In this document: positions 7,389 through 16,118 of the stretch, one piece after another
Layout: every line of letters begins with the position of its first letter
Position numbering within the stretch: the stretch's first letter is position 1
DNA from: Bacteroidales bacterium
Lineage (GTDB): Bacteria > Bacteroidota > Bacteroidia > Bacteroidales > VadinHA17
Assembly (NCBI GenBank): GCA_021371855.1
Contig: JAJFVL010000047.1
Coordinates: forward strand, 1 to 37,386
DNA length: 37,386 bases
Direction of reading: 5' to 3'
Made by a program: the position numbers and the translations under genes
Notes under the pieces: generated by a model
What the model saw: only the letters and a program-made list of their open reading frames with translations
Database searches by the model: none
Told to the model about the DNA's origin: nothing

Positions 7389-8081
7389 CTACAAAACTGC
7401 TTCCTTAACTTGTGCGTTTTCAGTGATTACCTGTCCGTCGAAGAGATTAATTAGCCTGTATGCATAACCTGCATCACGCATGGAGTGTGTAACCATTACT
7501 ATAGTTGTGCCAGCCCTGTTCAGATCGGTAAGAAGATTCATAACCTCAATACCGTTCTTTGAGTCGAGGTTACCTGTAGGCTCATCGGCAAGGATCAGCT
7601 TTGGATTTGCAACCACTGCACGGGCAATAGCAACACGCTGCTGCTGTCCTCCCGAGAGTTGCTGAGGAAAATGTTTTCTCCTGTGGCCGATCTTCATCTG
7701 ATCAAGGACTTTCTCAACCATCTCCTTACGTTCACCTGCTTTGAGCTTAAGGTATATCAGAGGAAGTTCGACATTCTCATACACATTAAGCTCATCGATC
7801 AGGTTGAAACTCTGAAAAACGAACCCGATATTTCCTTTTCTCAGAAGTGTACGGTTACGTTCTTTCAGTCCACCCACTTCCTGACCATCAAAAAAATATT
7901 GCCCTCTGGTAGGATTATCGAGTAATCCGATAATATTAAGCAGAGTAGATTTGCCACATCCGGAAGGGCCCATTATTGCCACAAATTCTTTTTGTTTGAT
8001 GTGAAGACTAACGTTGTTAAGAGCGCTGGTCTCAATCTCTTCTGTTCGGAAGATTTTTGTCAAATCAACTGTTTTTATCAT
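7389..8081 (-). CDS. ABC transporter ATPase, MacB/LolD family
   Basis: A 230-residue stand-alone nucleotide-binding subunit that powers the neighbouring FtsX-type permease. Walker A is GPSGCGKST at residues 38-46, the Q-loop glutamine is Q90, the signature is [14 protein letters not shown] at 142-155, Walker [10 protein letters not shown] at 162-170, and the switch histidine H199. The spacing and the [10 protein letters not shown] region are typical of the MacB/LolD/FtsE group. It lies between the membrane-fusion protein gene (185 bases upstream) and the permease gene (88 bases downstream), all on the minus strand. The 185-base gap is unusual for one operon and is filled with repeats, so an extra promoter there cannot be excluded. 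Confidence 0.93.
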   Translation of the reverse strand: MIKTVDLTKIFRTEEIETSALNNVSLHIKQKEFVAIMGPSGCGKSTLLNIIGLLDNPTRGQYFFDGQEVGGLKERNRTLLRKGNIGFVFQSFNLIDELNVYENVELPLIYLKLKAGERKEMVEKVLDQMKIGHRRKHFPQQLSGGQQQRVAIARAVVANPKLILADEPTGNLDSKNGIEVMNLLTDLNRAGTTIVMVTHSMRDAGYAYRLINLFDGQVITENAQVKEAVL

Positions 8082-8133
8082 AATATAGTTATTCTTTGGT
8101 TTTATTTATTATCTGTTAGTTAATTAGTTGCTA

Positions 8134-8160
8134 CTGCCTTCTGCCTTCTGCCTTCTGCCT
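8134..8160 (+). repeat. Heptamer tandem repeat (CTGCCTT), about 4 copies
   Basis: CTGCCTT is repeated three times, followed by CTGCCT. It sits between the membrane-fusion protein and ATPase genes. Seven-base unit length and intergenic position make it a likely slippage-prone spacer. Confidence 0.85.
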
Positions 8161-8182
8161 AATTTACTCTTTTCCCCATTTA

Positions 8183-8215
8183 TCTACCCCCTAAATCCCC
8201 CCAAGGGGGGACTTA
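8183..8215 (-). repeat. C5/G5 palindromic repeat copy in the efflux operon
   Basis: Same family as the copies around the DUF559 gene and in the same orientation as the left copies there. The hairpin arms are ATCCCCCC and GGGGGGA around AA. It lies 3' of the membrane-fusion protein gene in the transcribed direction. Confidence 0.8.
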
Positions 8216-8220
8216 CAGCC

Positions 8221-8266
8221 TACCCTCTCCCCCAAATGGGGGAGATACCGCGAAGGGGAGAGGGGG
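8221..8266 (-). repeat. Second palindrome type abutting the membrane-fusion gene stop
   Basis: CTCCCCCAAATGGGGGAG (8226-8243) forms one hairpin, and the outer CCCTCTCCCC and GGGGAGAGGG can pair over it. The last base adjoins the stop codon at 8267-8269. It differs from the C5/G5 repeat next to it by the GATACCGCGAA insert and lack of TAAAT, so it is a separate repeat family. It may weaken or tune read-through to the ATPase and permease genes. Confidence 0.75.
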
Positions 8267-9523
8267 TTACCTAAGCACGATCTTATCGTCATCCCCGAAT
8301 AACTCATACCCTGAAGTTATCACTTTCTCCCCCGTTTGCAATCCCTCAAGCACCTCATAATATTGCGGATTTTGTTTGCCGATGCGAATTGTTCTCTTTA
8401 TTGCTTCATCTCCAGCTTCATTGAGTACAAAAATCCATTGTCCGCCAGTGCTCTGGAAGAAACCACCCCTTGGGATCATTATTGCCTTCTCAGACTCACC
8501 TAGTTCTAGCTTAATATGATAAGTCTGACCAGTCCTCAGGTTTTCAGGATGAGTGCCTTCAAAAACCATGTCAATTTCAAACTGACCTTCACGTACTTCG
8601 GGATAAACCTTACGGACCGTAAGCTTCATTTCTGTGCCATTTCTGTCGAAGAATGCCGAAAGTCCTCTCTGAACATGGTCAATATAATGTTCATCTATCT
8701 TTGCTTTAATCTTGAAATTTGTAAGAACATTTATCTGTCCTATTCTCTGTCCGCTGGCAATCGATTGTCCAATCTCTGCATCGAGCATTCCGAGTTGTCC
8801 GTCAACCGGAGCTTTTACATTGAGGTTATCGAGCCTATCATGAACCAGTTGCAGCATCTGTCTCATTTTTCCAAGGTCGCTTTCAAGAGTCATCATTGAT
8901 GTAGCCTGCAAAGTGGAATCATTGACCGCCTTTAGCCTGTTTATCTTCAACAAGCCGATCTCATATTCGTAGTCTTCTTTTGACTGGAGGTAATCTTCCT
9001 TTGAAATCAGACCCTGATCAAATAATGTCTTATACTGCTCATAAGTCCTTTTCTTACGAGTGACTTTGTACTCGCTGTCGAGGATGTTCCTTCGTGACTG
9101 TATCAACTCTGTTTCAAAATTTATACGTGTGGTACGAAGGTAATTTTCCTTCTCTGCCAGAGATGCTTCACTTTCGATTATATTCTGATATAACTGTCTG
9201 TTCTCAAGTCTGATGATAACATCGCCATTATTGACCATTGAGCCTTCTTCTATGAGACGTTCGCTCACTCTTCCTCCTTCAGCAGCATCGAGATAAATGG
9301 TTGTTATCGGCTCAACCTGGCCAGTGACCGTTATATAATCGTTAAATATATTCTCTTCCACTGTGCTTACGGTGATTTTGTCAGCTTCGGCTCTGAAAAC
9401 AGAGGTTTTTCCTGCTTTAATAAGTTTAAAAACAAAAAACAGAAGCAATAATATTCCAAGGCCCCAGAACAAATGTTTCATCCTGAAACCTTTTTTCTTT
9501 TCAATGACTTTATCCATTCCCAT
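8267..9523 (-). CDS. Membrane-fusion (HlyD/RND-type) periplasmic adaptor of an ABC efflux system
   Basis: A 418-residue periplasmic adaptor anchored by one N-terminal membrane segment (about residues 15-36, LFWGLGILLLLFFVFKLI). A lipoyl-like half-motif lies near 60-100 (TGQVEPITTIYLDAAEGGRV), a long charged coiled-coil hairpin near 105-235, the second lipoyl half (VKAPVDGQLG) follows, then beta-barrel and membrane-proximal domains to the C-terminus. It would link the FtsX-type permease to an outer-membrane channel; no TolC-like gene is present in the window. I took the first of two close ATGs (9523 and 9517); the second is equally possible. The gene is divergent from a sigma-54 regulator gene 367 bases away, which suggests that regulator controls it. 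Confidence 0.9.
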   Translation of the reverse strand: MGMDKVIEKKKGFRMKHLFWGLGILLLLFFVFKLIKAGKTSVFRAEADKITVSTVEENIFNDYITVTGQVEPITTIYLDAAEGGRVSERLIEEGSMVNNGDVIIRLENRQLYQNIIESEASLAEKENYLRTTRINFETELIQSRRNILDSEYKVTRKKRTYEQYKTLFDQGLISKEDYLQSKEDYEYEIGLLKINRLKAVNDSTLQATSMMTLESDLGKMRQMLQLVHDRLDNLNVKAPVDGQLGMLDAEIGQSIASGQRIGQINVLTNFKIKAKIDEHYIDHVQRGLSAFFDRNGTEMKLTVRKVYPEVREGQFEIDMVFEGTHPENLRTGQTYHIKLELGESEKAIMIPRGGFFQSTGGQWIFVLNEAGDEAIKRTIRIGKQNPQYYEVLEGLQTGEKVITSGYELFGDDDKIVLR

Positions 9524-9735
9524 TTTACCGCAATATTTATTTTAAATTTTTTTCTGCTTATCTGCCTTACATAGGCTATGTTTCCCCCAGAAGCTGTTTC
9601 CATTATAAAAATCAATAATCCTCTTTTTTATTTCAACAGTCAGTTGCGATCTTAGGAGTATGCCGGTTAATCTGAGTCCGACATACTGATACTGATTTTT
9701 CTTCTCATTTTTTTATACAATTTCCCCATTTTAAC

Positions 9736-9750
9736 ACTAAAATAGTGCCA
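9736..9750 (-). promoter_or_regulatory. Possible sigma-54 promoter of the efflux operon
   Basis: On the minus strand TGGCAC (9750-9745) is a perfect -24 element. After five bases comes TAGT where TTGC is expected, so the -12 element has two mismatches. It points toward the membrane-fusion gene and would leave a leader of about 200 bases. The adjacent sigma-54 activator gene makes the idea reasonable; the site overlaps the small palindrome CACTAAAATAGTG (9735-9747). The rest of 9524-9735 shows no gene. Confidence 0.3.
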
Positions 9751-9822
9751 CTAATGTATTGATTTGATTACATGCTATTTACATAAATAACTGAATTAGT
9801 TTCGTAAAATATATTTACATTA

Positions 9823-9845
9823 ATGTGTATAATATTTTTACACAT
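9823..9845. promoter_or_regulatory. Inverted repeat between efflux operon and regulator
   Basis: Arms ATGTGTA (9823-9829) and TACACAT (9839-9845) are perfect complements around nine AT-rich bases. It lies between two divergent units and could bind the regulator encoded next to it. Confidence 0.4.
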
Positions 9846-9857
9846 AGTGAAATGAAT

Positions 9858-9879
9858 ATTAAAAGTGATTACTTTTAAT
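9858..9879. promoter_or_regulatory. Perfect inverted repeat ahead of the response regulator
   Basis: Arms ATTAAAAGT (9858-9866) and ACTTTTAAT (9871-9879) are exact complements around GATT. The repeat ends 11 bases before the regulator ATG at 9891. A self-regulatory operator is the simplest reading; an mRNA hairpin at the start is the alternative. Confidence 0.45.
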
Positions 9880-9890
9880 AAAAACATACA

Positions 9891-11255
9891 ATGACAAAAG
9901 GGAACATCCTGATTGTTGACGACAATAAGAATATACTGAGTACTCTTGAAATTCTTCTCTCGTCTGAATTTCAAAGTATTACGTCGTTATACAATCCTAA
10001 TCTTATCTTATCTGAACTCGAAAAGAAAGAATATAATCTTGTCCTTCTGGATATGAATTTCAATGCCGGGACCAATACCGGTAACGAAGGTATTTACTGG
10101 CTTGGAAGGATAAAGGAGAAACATCCCGAAGTTTCGGTCGTAATGATGACGGCATATGGTGACATTGAGCTGGCTGTAAAATCGCTTAAGACCGGTTCGA
10201 CTGATTTTGTCCTCAAACCGTGGGATAATCAGAAACTGATTGCCACACTCAAGTCGGCGATTCAACTTAACCTGTCAAGAAAAGAGGTCATTCAGCTTAA
10301 GGAAAAAGAGCAGGTACTTAAGAATGAAATAAACCGTGATCAGAAATATATTATCGGTACATCCCCACAGTTAATGCACGTGCTCACAATGGTCCGCAAA
10401 GTGGCAAAAACCGATGCCAATGTATTGATCACCGGAGAAAACGGAACCGGCAAAGAGTTGATTGCACGCGAGATACATCGTCTGTCGAATCGCGCCGATG
10501 AAGTTCTCGTTAGTGTCGACATGGGCGCAATAACTGAAACTCTTTTTGAGAGCGAGTTATTCGGTCACGTGAAAGGAGCCTTTACTGACGCTGGTGAATC
10601 TCGTCCAGGAAAGTTTGAAGCGGCCAATAAAGGCAGCCTGTTCCTCGATGAAATTGGGAACCTTTCGTTTCATCTACAGGCAAAACTTCTTACAGCCATA
10701 CAGAACAGGCAGGTATCCCGTATAGGATCTAATCAGTTTATACCGGTTGATATACGTCTTATATGTGCCACCAACAAGAACCTTGAATCGATGGTCAGTG
10801 AAGGGCTGTTCCGTGAGGATCTGCTTTACAGGATAAATACTATTCAGATTGAAGTACCTCCTCTAAGGGAGAGAAGTGAAGATATTCTTGTTCTTTCAGA
10901 CTTTTTTCTTAAAAAGTATTCGTCGAAATATAATAAAGTCAATCTCAAAATCAACATCCCGGCTCAGGACAAACTGATGAAATACTCATGGCCTGGTAAT
11001 ATCAGGGAACTGCAACATACTATAGAAAAAGCAGTTATTCTGAGCGAAAATACTATACTTAAACCTGAGGATTTCTTTATGAGACAAATTACCAACGGCA
11101 AATTATCTGAAACTGCACAAACACTCAACGAGATGGAAAAAATGATGATCCGGCAGGCGCTTGAAAAGAATAATGGGAACCTCTCAGCAGCAGCAGAACA
11201 ACTTGGAATAACCAGACAAACCCTGTACAATAAACTTAAAAAATCCGATCAATGA
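9891..11255 (+). CDS. Sigma-54-dependent response regulator (NtrC/AtoC family)
   Basis: A 454-residue regulator with three domains. The receiver (1-120) has DD at 10-11, phosphoacceptor D54, T87 and K109, with the small insertion NAGTNTGNEG after the acceptor strand. The AAA+ sigma-54 activation domain (about 150-385) has Walker A GENGTGKE at 182-189, Walker B FLDEIG at 251-256, and the sigma-54 contact loop reads GAFTDA (229-234) instead of GAFTGA. A Fis-type helix-turn-helix (about 410-454) ends the protein. Its stop overlaps the start of the kinase gene by four bases (ATGA), so the two are co-translated. It would activate sigma-54 promoters, most likely that of the divergent efflux operon. 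The GAFTDA form occurs in many Bacteroidota regulators and probably remains functional. Confidence 0.92.
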   Translation: MTKGNILIVDDNKNILSTLEILLSSEFQSITSLYNPNLILSELEKKEYNLVLLDMNFNAGTNTGNEGIYWLGRIKEKHPEVSVVMMTAYGDIELAVKSLKTGSTDFVLKPWDNQKLIATLKSAIQLNLSRKEVIQLKEKEQVLKNEINRDQKYIIGTSPQLMHVLTMVRKVAKTDANVLITGENGTGKELIAREIHRLSNRADEVLVSVDMGAITETLFESELFGHVKGAFTDAGESRPGKFEAANKGSLFLDEIGNLSFHLQAKLLTAIQNRQVSRIGSNQFIPVDIRLICATNKNLESMVSEGLFREDLLYRINTIQIEVPPLRERSEDILVLSDFFLKKYSSKYNKVNLKINIPAQDKLMKYSWPGNIRELQHTIEKAVILSENTILKPEDFFMRQITNGKLSETAQTLNEMEKMMIRQALEKNNGNLSAAAEQLGITRQTLYNKLKKSDQ

Positions 11256-12610
11256 TCAACAAAGATCTGTCAATCAATATAATTATAAGGATAACAATTA
11301 TTGTTGCCCTGTCAGTCCTTTCAGGATATTTTATTGCTTCAGGTCAACAAGTAATGTTTTCTTTTATTTGTGTCCTGGGAATCGTGCTGGTGACTATCAA
11401 CCTGATATCTTATCTGAACACTGTAAACAGGAGAATAAGATTCTTTTTTGATGCTGTAAGAAATGATGATTCAAATCTCTCTTTCCCGACTGATCTGAAA
11501 AATAAAAGCTTGCAGGAATTATACCAAAGCATGAACAGGGTGAATCAGCAGATACAGGAGTTAAAAATTGAAAACAGACAACAGGAACAATACTTCCAGA
11601 CATTGCTTGAGCACCTGGGAACCGGGATCATTACCTTTAATGAGAAAGGATTCATCCTTCATGCAAATTCATCCGCAAAAAAAATGCTATCAACTGATGT
11701 CCTGACTCATTTACAGCAAATTGAACGGATAGATCAGAAGCTTTATCATACAATAAAAAATATCAGGCCTTCTGAAAGACGGCTGATAGCCGTTCCATCT
11801 GAAAAGGGCGATACTCAGCTATCCTTAAAAGCCGCTGAATTCAAAACAAAAGAAGAAACGTTGATAATCCTTTCGATACAGGATATAAGAAATGAGCTGG
11901 ATGAAAAAGAGGTCGAATCGTGGATGAAACTGATTAAAGTGCTGATGCATGAAATAATGAACTCAATAACTCCAATCACCTCTCTTTCAGACAGCCTCAA
12001 CCGTATTTATTGTACTGAGAACGGGCCGGTTGTTCCGGCTGAAGTAACTGAAAGAACCATCTCAACAACAATACAGGGGCTGAATGTCATTCGTGAGCAG
12101 GGCCAGGGGCTGATGATGTTCGTGGAATCGTACCGAAAACTCATACGAATACCAAAACCTGAAAAGAAACTATTTAAAGTATCTGGCCTTCTGTCGCGTG
12201 TACAGATACTATATAGCTCACTCGGGATGAAAAGTAAAACTGACTTGTCCTTTTCACTGGAAGATACTGATTTTGAAATTTTTGCTGATGAAAACCTTAT
12301 TTCACAGGTGCTTATCAATCTGGTCAAGAATGCTCTTGAGGCCAATGAAAGCAATCCTGAAGGAAAAATCAGAATTGTTGCCAGGCTTGATAAGAACCGC
12401 TATCCTGAAATATGCGTAAAAGATAACGGACCTGGAATCAGCGAAGAAAACATTGAAGAAATATTTATTCCGTTCTTTACAACACGCGAAAACGGATCAG
12501 GAATTGGTCTAAGCATATCAAAACAAATAATGAAAGCTCATGGAGGCAGCCTGAAAGTAAAGTCGGTGCCAAACAAAGAGACAATATTTTATATGAGTTT
12601 TCAGAGCTAA
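11252..12610 (+). CDS. Membrane histidine kinase partner of the sigma-54 regulator
   Basis: A 452-residue sensor kinase. Two membrane segments (about 9-29 and 34-54) leave almost no periplasmic loop, so the signal is probably sensed within the membrane or cytoplasm. A HAMP-like linker and PAS-like region (about 110-215) precede the phosphoacceptor H233 in LMHEIMNSITP. The ATPase domain shows the N-box NLVKNALEAN at 356-365, DNGPGI at 391-396 and GSGIGL at 415-420. The HEIMNSITP form belongs to the NtrB-like kinases of Bacteroidota. It overlaps the regulator gene by four bases and would phosphorylate its D54. The short extracytoplasmic part resembles kinases that sense envelope stress, but the signal cannot be read from the sequence. 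Confidence 0.9.
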   Translation: MINKDLSINIIIRITIIVALSVLSGYFIASGQQVMFSFICVLGIVLVTINLISYLNTVNRRIRFFFDAVRNDDSNLSFPTDLKNKSLQELYQSMNRVNQQIQELKIENRQQEQYFQTLLEHLGTGIITFNEKGFILHANSSAKKMLSTDVLTHLQQIERIDQKLYHTIKNIRPSERRLIAVPSEKGDTQLSLKAAEFKTKEETLIILSIQDIRNELDEKEVESWMKLIKVLMHEIMNSITPITSLSDSLNRIYCTENGPVVPAEVTERTISTTIQGLNVIREQGQGLMMFVESYRKLIRIPKPEKKLFKVSGLLSRVQILYSSLGMKSKTDLSFSLEDTDFEIFADENLISQVLINLVKNALEANESNPEGKIRIVARLDKNRYPEICVKDNGPGISEENIEEIFIPFFTTRENGSGIGLSISKQIMKAHGGSLKVKSVPNKETIFYMSFQS

Positions 12611-12634
12611 AAAGGAATTTCGGGAAATAGATAT

Positions 12635-12642
12635 TAAATTTG
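12635..12642 (+). promoter_or_regulatory. -7 element of the mfd promoter
   Basis: TAAATTTG matches the Bacteroidota TAnnTTTG element. The start site would fall near 12649, about 11 bases ahead of the mfd ATG. No TTTG is found at the right distance upstream, so only the downstream half of the promoter is supported. Confidence 0.45.
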
Positions 12643-12659
12643 CCGCCACGTTCCGACAA

Positions 12660-15600
12660 ATGAAAGAAAACGAATTAATCGCTCATTGTAACAGTCACCC
12701 TGCGGTGCCTGTCATGGTTGAAACAATCAATGCAGCTAAGACAAGCAAGTTCCGCATTGAAGGACTTACAGGTTCTGCGAAGGCAATGGCCATGTCTCTG
12801 GTCTTCCAGAGAACACAGACCACTCATCTGGTAATAATTCCTGAGAAAGAGGATGCTGCCTATTTTTATAACGATCTGATCTCTTTGATAGGAGATGACT
12901 CCGTCTTCTTTTTTCCATCAACATATAAACGTTCAGTTCAGTATGAGCAGACCGAACCTGCAAATATTGTCCTGCGCACCGAAGTCCTGAACTATCTTGC
13001 CTCAGGAAAAAGAAAGGGGATTATTGTTACCTACCCGGAGTCGGCAATGGAAAAGGTGGTAAGCCGGAGAAACCTGAAAAAGAACACATTTAATATAAGC
13101 AAAGGCGACAAGATCTCTCTCGAGTTTCTTGAGGAGGTTCTTCGTGAATACAATTTTGAAAGGACAGATTTTGTATATGAACCAGGTCAATATGCCATAA
13201 GGGGAAGCATTGCTGATGTTTTTTCGTACTCAGCCGATCTTCCTTATCGTGTTGACTTTTTTGGAGAAGAAGTTGAGACAATAAGGTCGTTCAACACTGA
13301 TGACCAGCTGTCGGTGAGTATTCATAAGCAGATTTCCATAATTCCAAACATTCAGGATATATCAATTGAGGAGGTCAATGATTCATTTACCGACTTTTTA
13401 CCTCCATCTTCACTGATATGGATAGAAGATGCCGGTTATATCAAGGAAAAGATAAATAATATTTACGCCCAGACAACTCAAAGGGAAGAGACGGGTCAGA
13501 TATCCGATAAAAAAGAGATTGTAATGACCGGGAATCAATTTCTGGAACATTGCAAAAAATTCAGGATACTTGAGTTTGGGAAACAAACCATGTTTGAACC
13601 TGAGGAGATATTTGAATTCCATACTGAACCTCAACCTGTTTTTAATAAGAATTTTGAACTGCTTACAGGAAAGCTTCTTTCGAATGATGAAGCCGGATAC
13701 CAGACATACATTGTATCAGAAAGTGAATCACAGATTGAAAGACTCAGGGATATTTTTGCAGAAATTAATCCTGAAGCACATTTCATTCCCTTGCTGCTTA
13801 ATCTTCACAACGGTTTCACAGACAACGATCTGAAGATCTCGGTTTTTACCGACCACCAGATATTCGACAGGTATCATAAATTCAAGATCAGAGGATACTT
13901 TACAAAGAAAGAGAGTATTTCGGTAAAAGAGCTTACAGGGCTTAATCCGGGAGATTATGTTGTACACATCGATCATGGCATTGGCAAGTTTGGCGGACTC
14001 GAGAAGATAGAAGTCAACGGCAAGATACAGGAGGCAATAAAACTGGTTTACAGGGATAATGACATACTTTATGTTGGTATTCACTCGCTGCACCGGATTT
14101 CGAAATATAAGGGAAAAGATGATGCACCACCAAAGATTTATAAACTTGGTTCGGGAGCGTGGCAAAAGCTGAAACAGACCACAAAAAATAAAGTAAAGGA
14201 CATTGCCAAAGATCTGATCCAGCTTTATGCGAAAAGGACCGCATCTCCGGGTTTCTCTTTTTCGCCTGATTCTTACCTTCAGCGCGAACTTGAAGCTTCA
14301 TTCATTTATGAGGACACTCCCGATCAGCTCAAAGCTTCCGTTTCTGTAAAAGAAGATATGGAAACCGATCATCCCATGGATCGTCTGGTATGCGGTGATG
14401 TGGGTTTTGGCAAAACTGAAGTTGCAGTAAGAGCTGCCTTTAAAGCAACTTCTGACAGTAAACAGACGGCGGTACTTGTGCCGACAACTATCCTTGCCCT
14501 TCAACACTACAAAACATTTACATCACGACTCAAGGGATTCCCTTGTAACATTGAATATCTGAGCCGTCACAGGAAAGCTGCCGATCAGAAAAAAATACTC
14601 AGCCAGCTGGCTGAAGGGAAGATAGATATTATTATAGGTACCCATAAGCTTGTCGGTAAGGAAGTAAAATTTAAAGATCTGGGGCTTTTAATTGTTGATG
14701 AAGAACAGCGATTTGGCGTTTCAGTAAAAGAAAAACTGAAAAAGCTAAAGGCGAATGTCGATACTCTGACTCTTACAGCCACCCCTATTCCGCGTACGTT
14801 ACAGTTCTCACTTATGGGGGCCCGCGATCTTTCCATCATCAACACTCCTCCCCCCAACAGGATGCCTATTATAACAGAATTATACGGATACAATGAAGAG
14901 ATTATAAAAGAAGGCATTGAATATGAGGTTTCAAGAAATGGACAGATATTCTTCATCCACAACAGGGTTGAAAATATCAGACAGATTCAGGCTCAGATAA
15001 ACCGTATATGCCCAAATGTGAAAACCGCTGTTGTGCATGGGCAGATGGACGGAACTCAGGTTGAAGATGTTATGTATAATTTTATCCAGGGCGATTTTGA
15101 TGTTCTGATTGCCACAACTATTATTGAATCGGGTCTGGATATTCCAAATGCCAATACCATTTTTATTAACGATGCTCATCATTTTGGCCTCTCTGAGCTG
15201 CATCAGCTCAGAGGCAGAGTCGGACGCTCCAATAAAAAAGCATTCTGCTATCTTCTTGCTCCTCCTTTTGACACTCTGACACACGAGGCAAAACGCAGGC
15301 TTAAAGCAATTGAAGAATTTTCGGAACTTGGAAGCGGGTTCAATATTGCTATGCAGGATCTCGATATAAGAGGCTCCGGCAACCTTCTGGGAGGAGAACA
15401 AAGCGGATTTATTGCCGATGTAGGATTTGAAACTTATCAACGGATATTAAATGAAGCCCTGAGCGAATTGAAAGAATCTGAATTCATTGAACCTACACAG
15501 AAAGAAGAAAAAGTTCAAATCCCTGTAAAGGTACAAACAGAACCTGTAAAACAATATGTTTCTGATTTTCAGATAGATACTGATCTTGAGATTATGTTCC

Positions 15601-16034
15601 CCGATGAATATGTATCAAATATTTCAGAAAGGATACGGTTATACAGGGAGTTGAATGATATTGAGAATGAAGAGTCGCTGCAATCTTTTGAGCAGAGGCT
15701 TGTTGACCGTTTTGGGGTCATTCCACCACCGGCTATGGCACTTCTTGATATTGTCAGAATAAAATGGATTGCTGAAAAACTTGGCATCGAAAAGATATTA
15801 TTAAAGAACAACCTTCTTATAGCCCATTTTGTATCTGATCCGAAATCATTATTTTATCGAAGTTCCCTTTTTGTTTCGATAATGAACTACGTAAACAAAA
15901 AGCAAAAACAGATGAGTATCAAACAGAGAGATTCGAAATTAAGCCTGACTATTTCGAACATCAAATCTGTTAAGCCTGCTATTCAAATCCTTAATGAAAT
16001 CCTTGCAGATCATATTAAAAGTGCACAGAGTTAA
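12660..16034 (+). CDS. mfd: Transcription-repair coupling factor
   Basis: An 1124-residue Mfd translocase that removes stalled RNA polymerase at DNA damage and recruits UvrA. The N-terminal UvrB-like part includes YAIRGSIADVFSYS (about 179-192). The RNA polymerase-interacting CarD-like domain opens with ELTGLNPGDYVVHIDHGIGK (from about 424). The helicase core has Walker A GDVGFGKTE (about 578-586), DEEQ box VDEEQRFG (about 678), TATPIPRTL, and motif VI QLRGRVGRS (about 850). A TRCF C-terminal domain (about 985-1085) completes it. The length is normal for Bacteroidota. It begins 49 bases after the kinase gene, with its own -7 element at 12635, so it is probably not part of the sensor operon. 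Confidence 0.96.
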   Translation: MKENELIAHCNSHPAVPVMVETINAAKTSKFRIEGLTGSAKAMAMSLVFQRTQTTHLVIIPEKEDAAYFYNDLISLIGDDSVFFFPSTYKRSVQYEQTEPANIVLRTEVLNYLASGKRKGIIVTYPESAMEKVVSRRNLKKNTFNISKGDKISLEFLEEVLREYNFERTDFVYEPGQYAIRGSIADVFSYSADLPYRVDFFGEEVETIRSFNTDDQLSVSIHKQISIIPNIQDISIEEVNDSFTDFLPPSSLIWIEDAGYIKEKINNIYAQTTQREETGQISDKKEIVMTGNQFLEHCKKFRILEFGKQTMFEPEEIFEFHTEPQPVFNKNFELLTGKLLSNDEAGYQTYIVSESESQIERLRDIFAEINPEAHFIPLLLNLHNGFTDNDLKISVFTDHQIFDRYHKFKIRGYFTKKESISVKELTGLNPGDYVVHIDHGIGKFGGLEKIEVNGKIQEAIKLVYRDNDILYVGIHSLHRISKYKGKDDAPPKIYKLGSGAWQKLKQTTKNKVKDIAKDLIQLYAKRTASPGFSFSPDSYLQRELEASFIYEDTPDQLKASVSVKEDMETDHPMDRLVCGDVGFGKTEVAVRAAFKATSDSKQTAVLVPTTILALQHYKTFTSRLKGFPCNIEYLSRHRKAADQKKILSQLAEGKIDIIIGTHKLVGKEVKFKDLGLLIVDEEQRFGVSVKEKLKKLKANVDTLTLTATPIPRTLQFSLMGARDLSIINTPPPNRMPIITELYGYNEEIIKEGIEYEVSRNGQIFFIHNRVENIRQIQAQINRICPNVKTAVVHGQMDGTQVEDVMYNFIQGDFDVLIATTIIESGLDIPNANTIFINDAHHFGLSELHQLRGRVGRSNKKAFCYLLAPPFDTLTHEAKRRLKAIEEFSELGSGFNIAMQDLDIRGSGNLLGGEQSGFIADVGFETYQRILNEALSELKESEFIEPTQKEEKVQIPVKVQTEPVKQYVSDFQIDTDLEIMFPDEYVSNISERIRLYRELNDIENEESLQSFEQRLVDRFGVIPPPAMALLDIVRIKWIAEKLGIEKILLKNNLLIAHFVSDPKSLFYRSSLFVSIMNYVNKKQKQMSIKQRDSKLSLTISNIKSVKPAIQILNEILADHIKSAQS

Positions 16035-16095
16035 AAGTTTAAAAAACTTTAAGTACTTCAAACTCCAAACTTTAGGCACTTATTACTGTTTTTCT

Positions 16096-16103
16096 TACAT
16101 TTG
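16096..16103 (+). promoter_or_regulatory. -7 element of the coaX promoter
   Basis: TACATTTG matches TAnnTTTG 16 bases ahead of the coaX ATG at 16119. The predicted leader is under 10 bases. No TTTG is present 19 bases upstream. The gap after mfd (16035-16095) also holds an AT-only hairpin, AAAGTTT and AAACTTT, that may end mfd transcription. Confidence 0.45.
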
Positions 16104-16118
16104 TATTTTAATTTCGTT

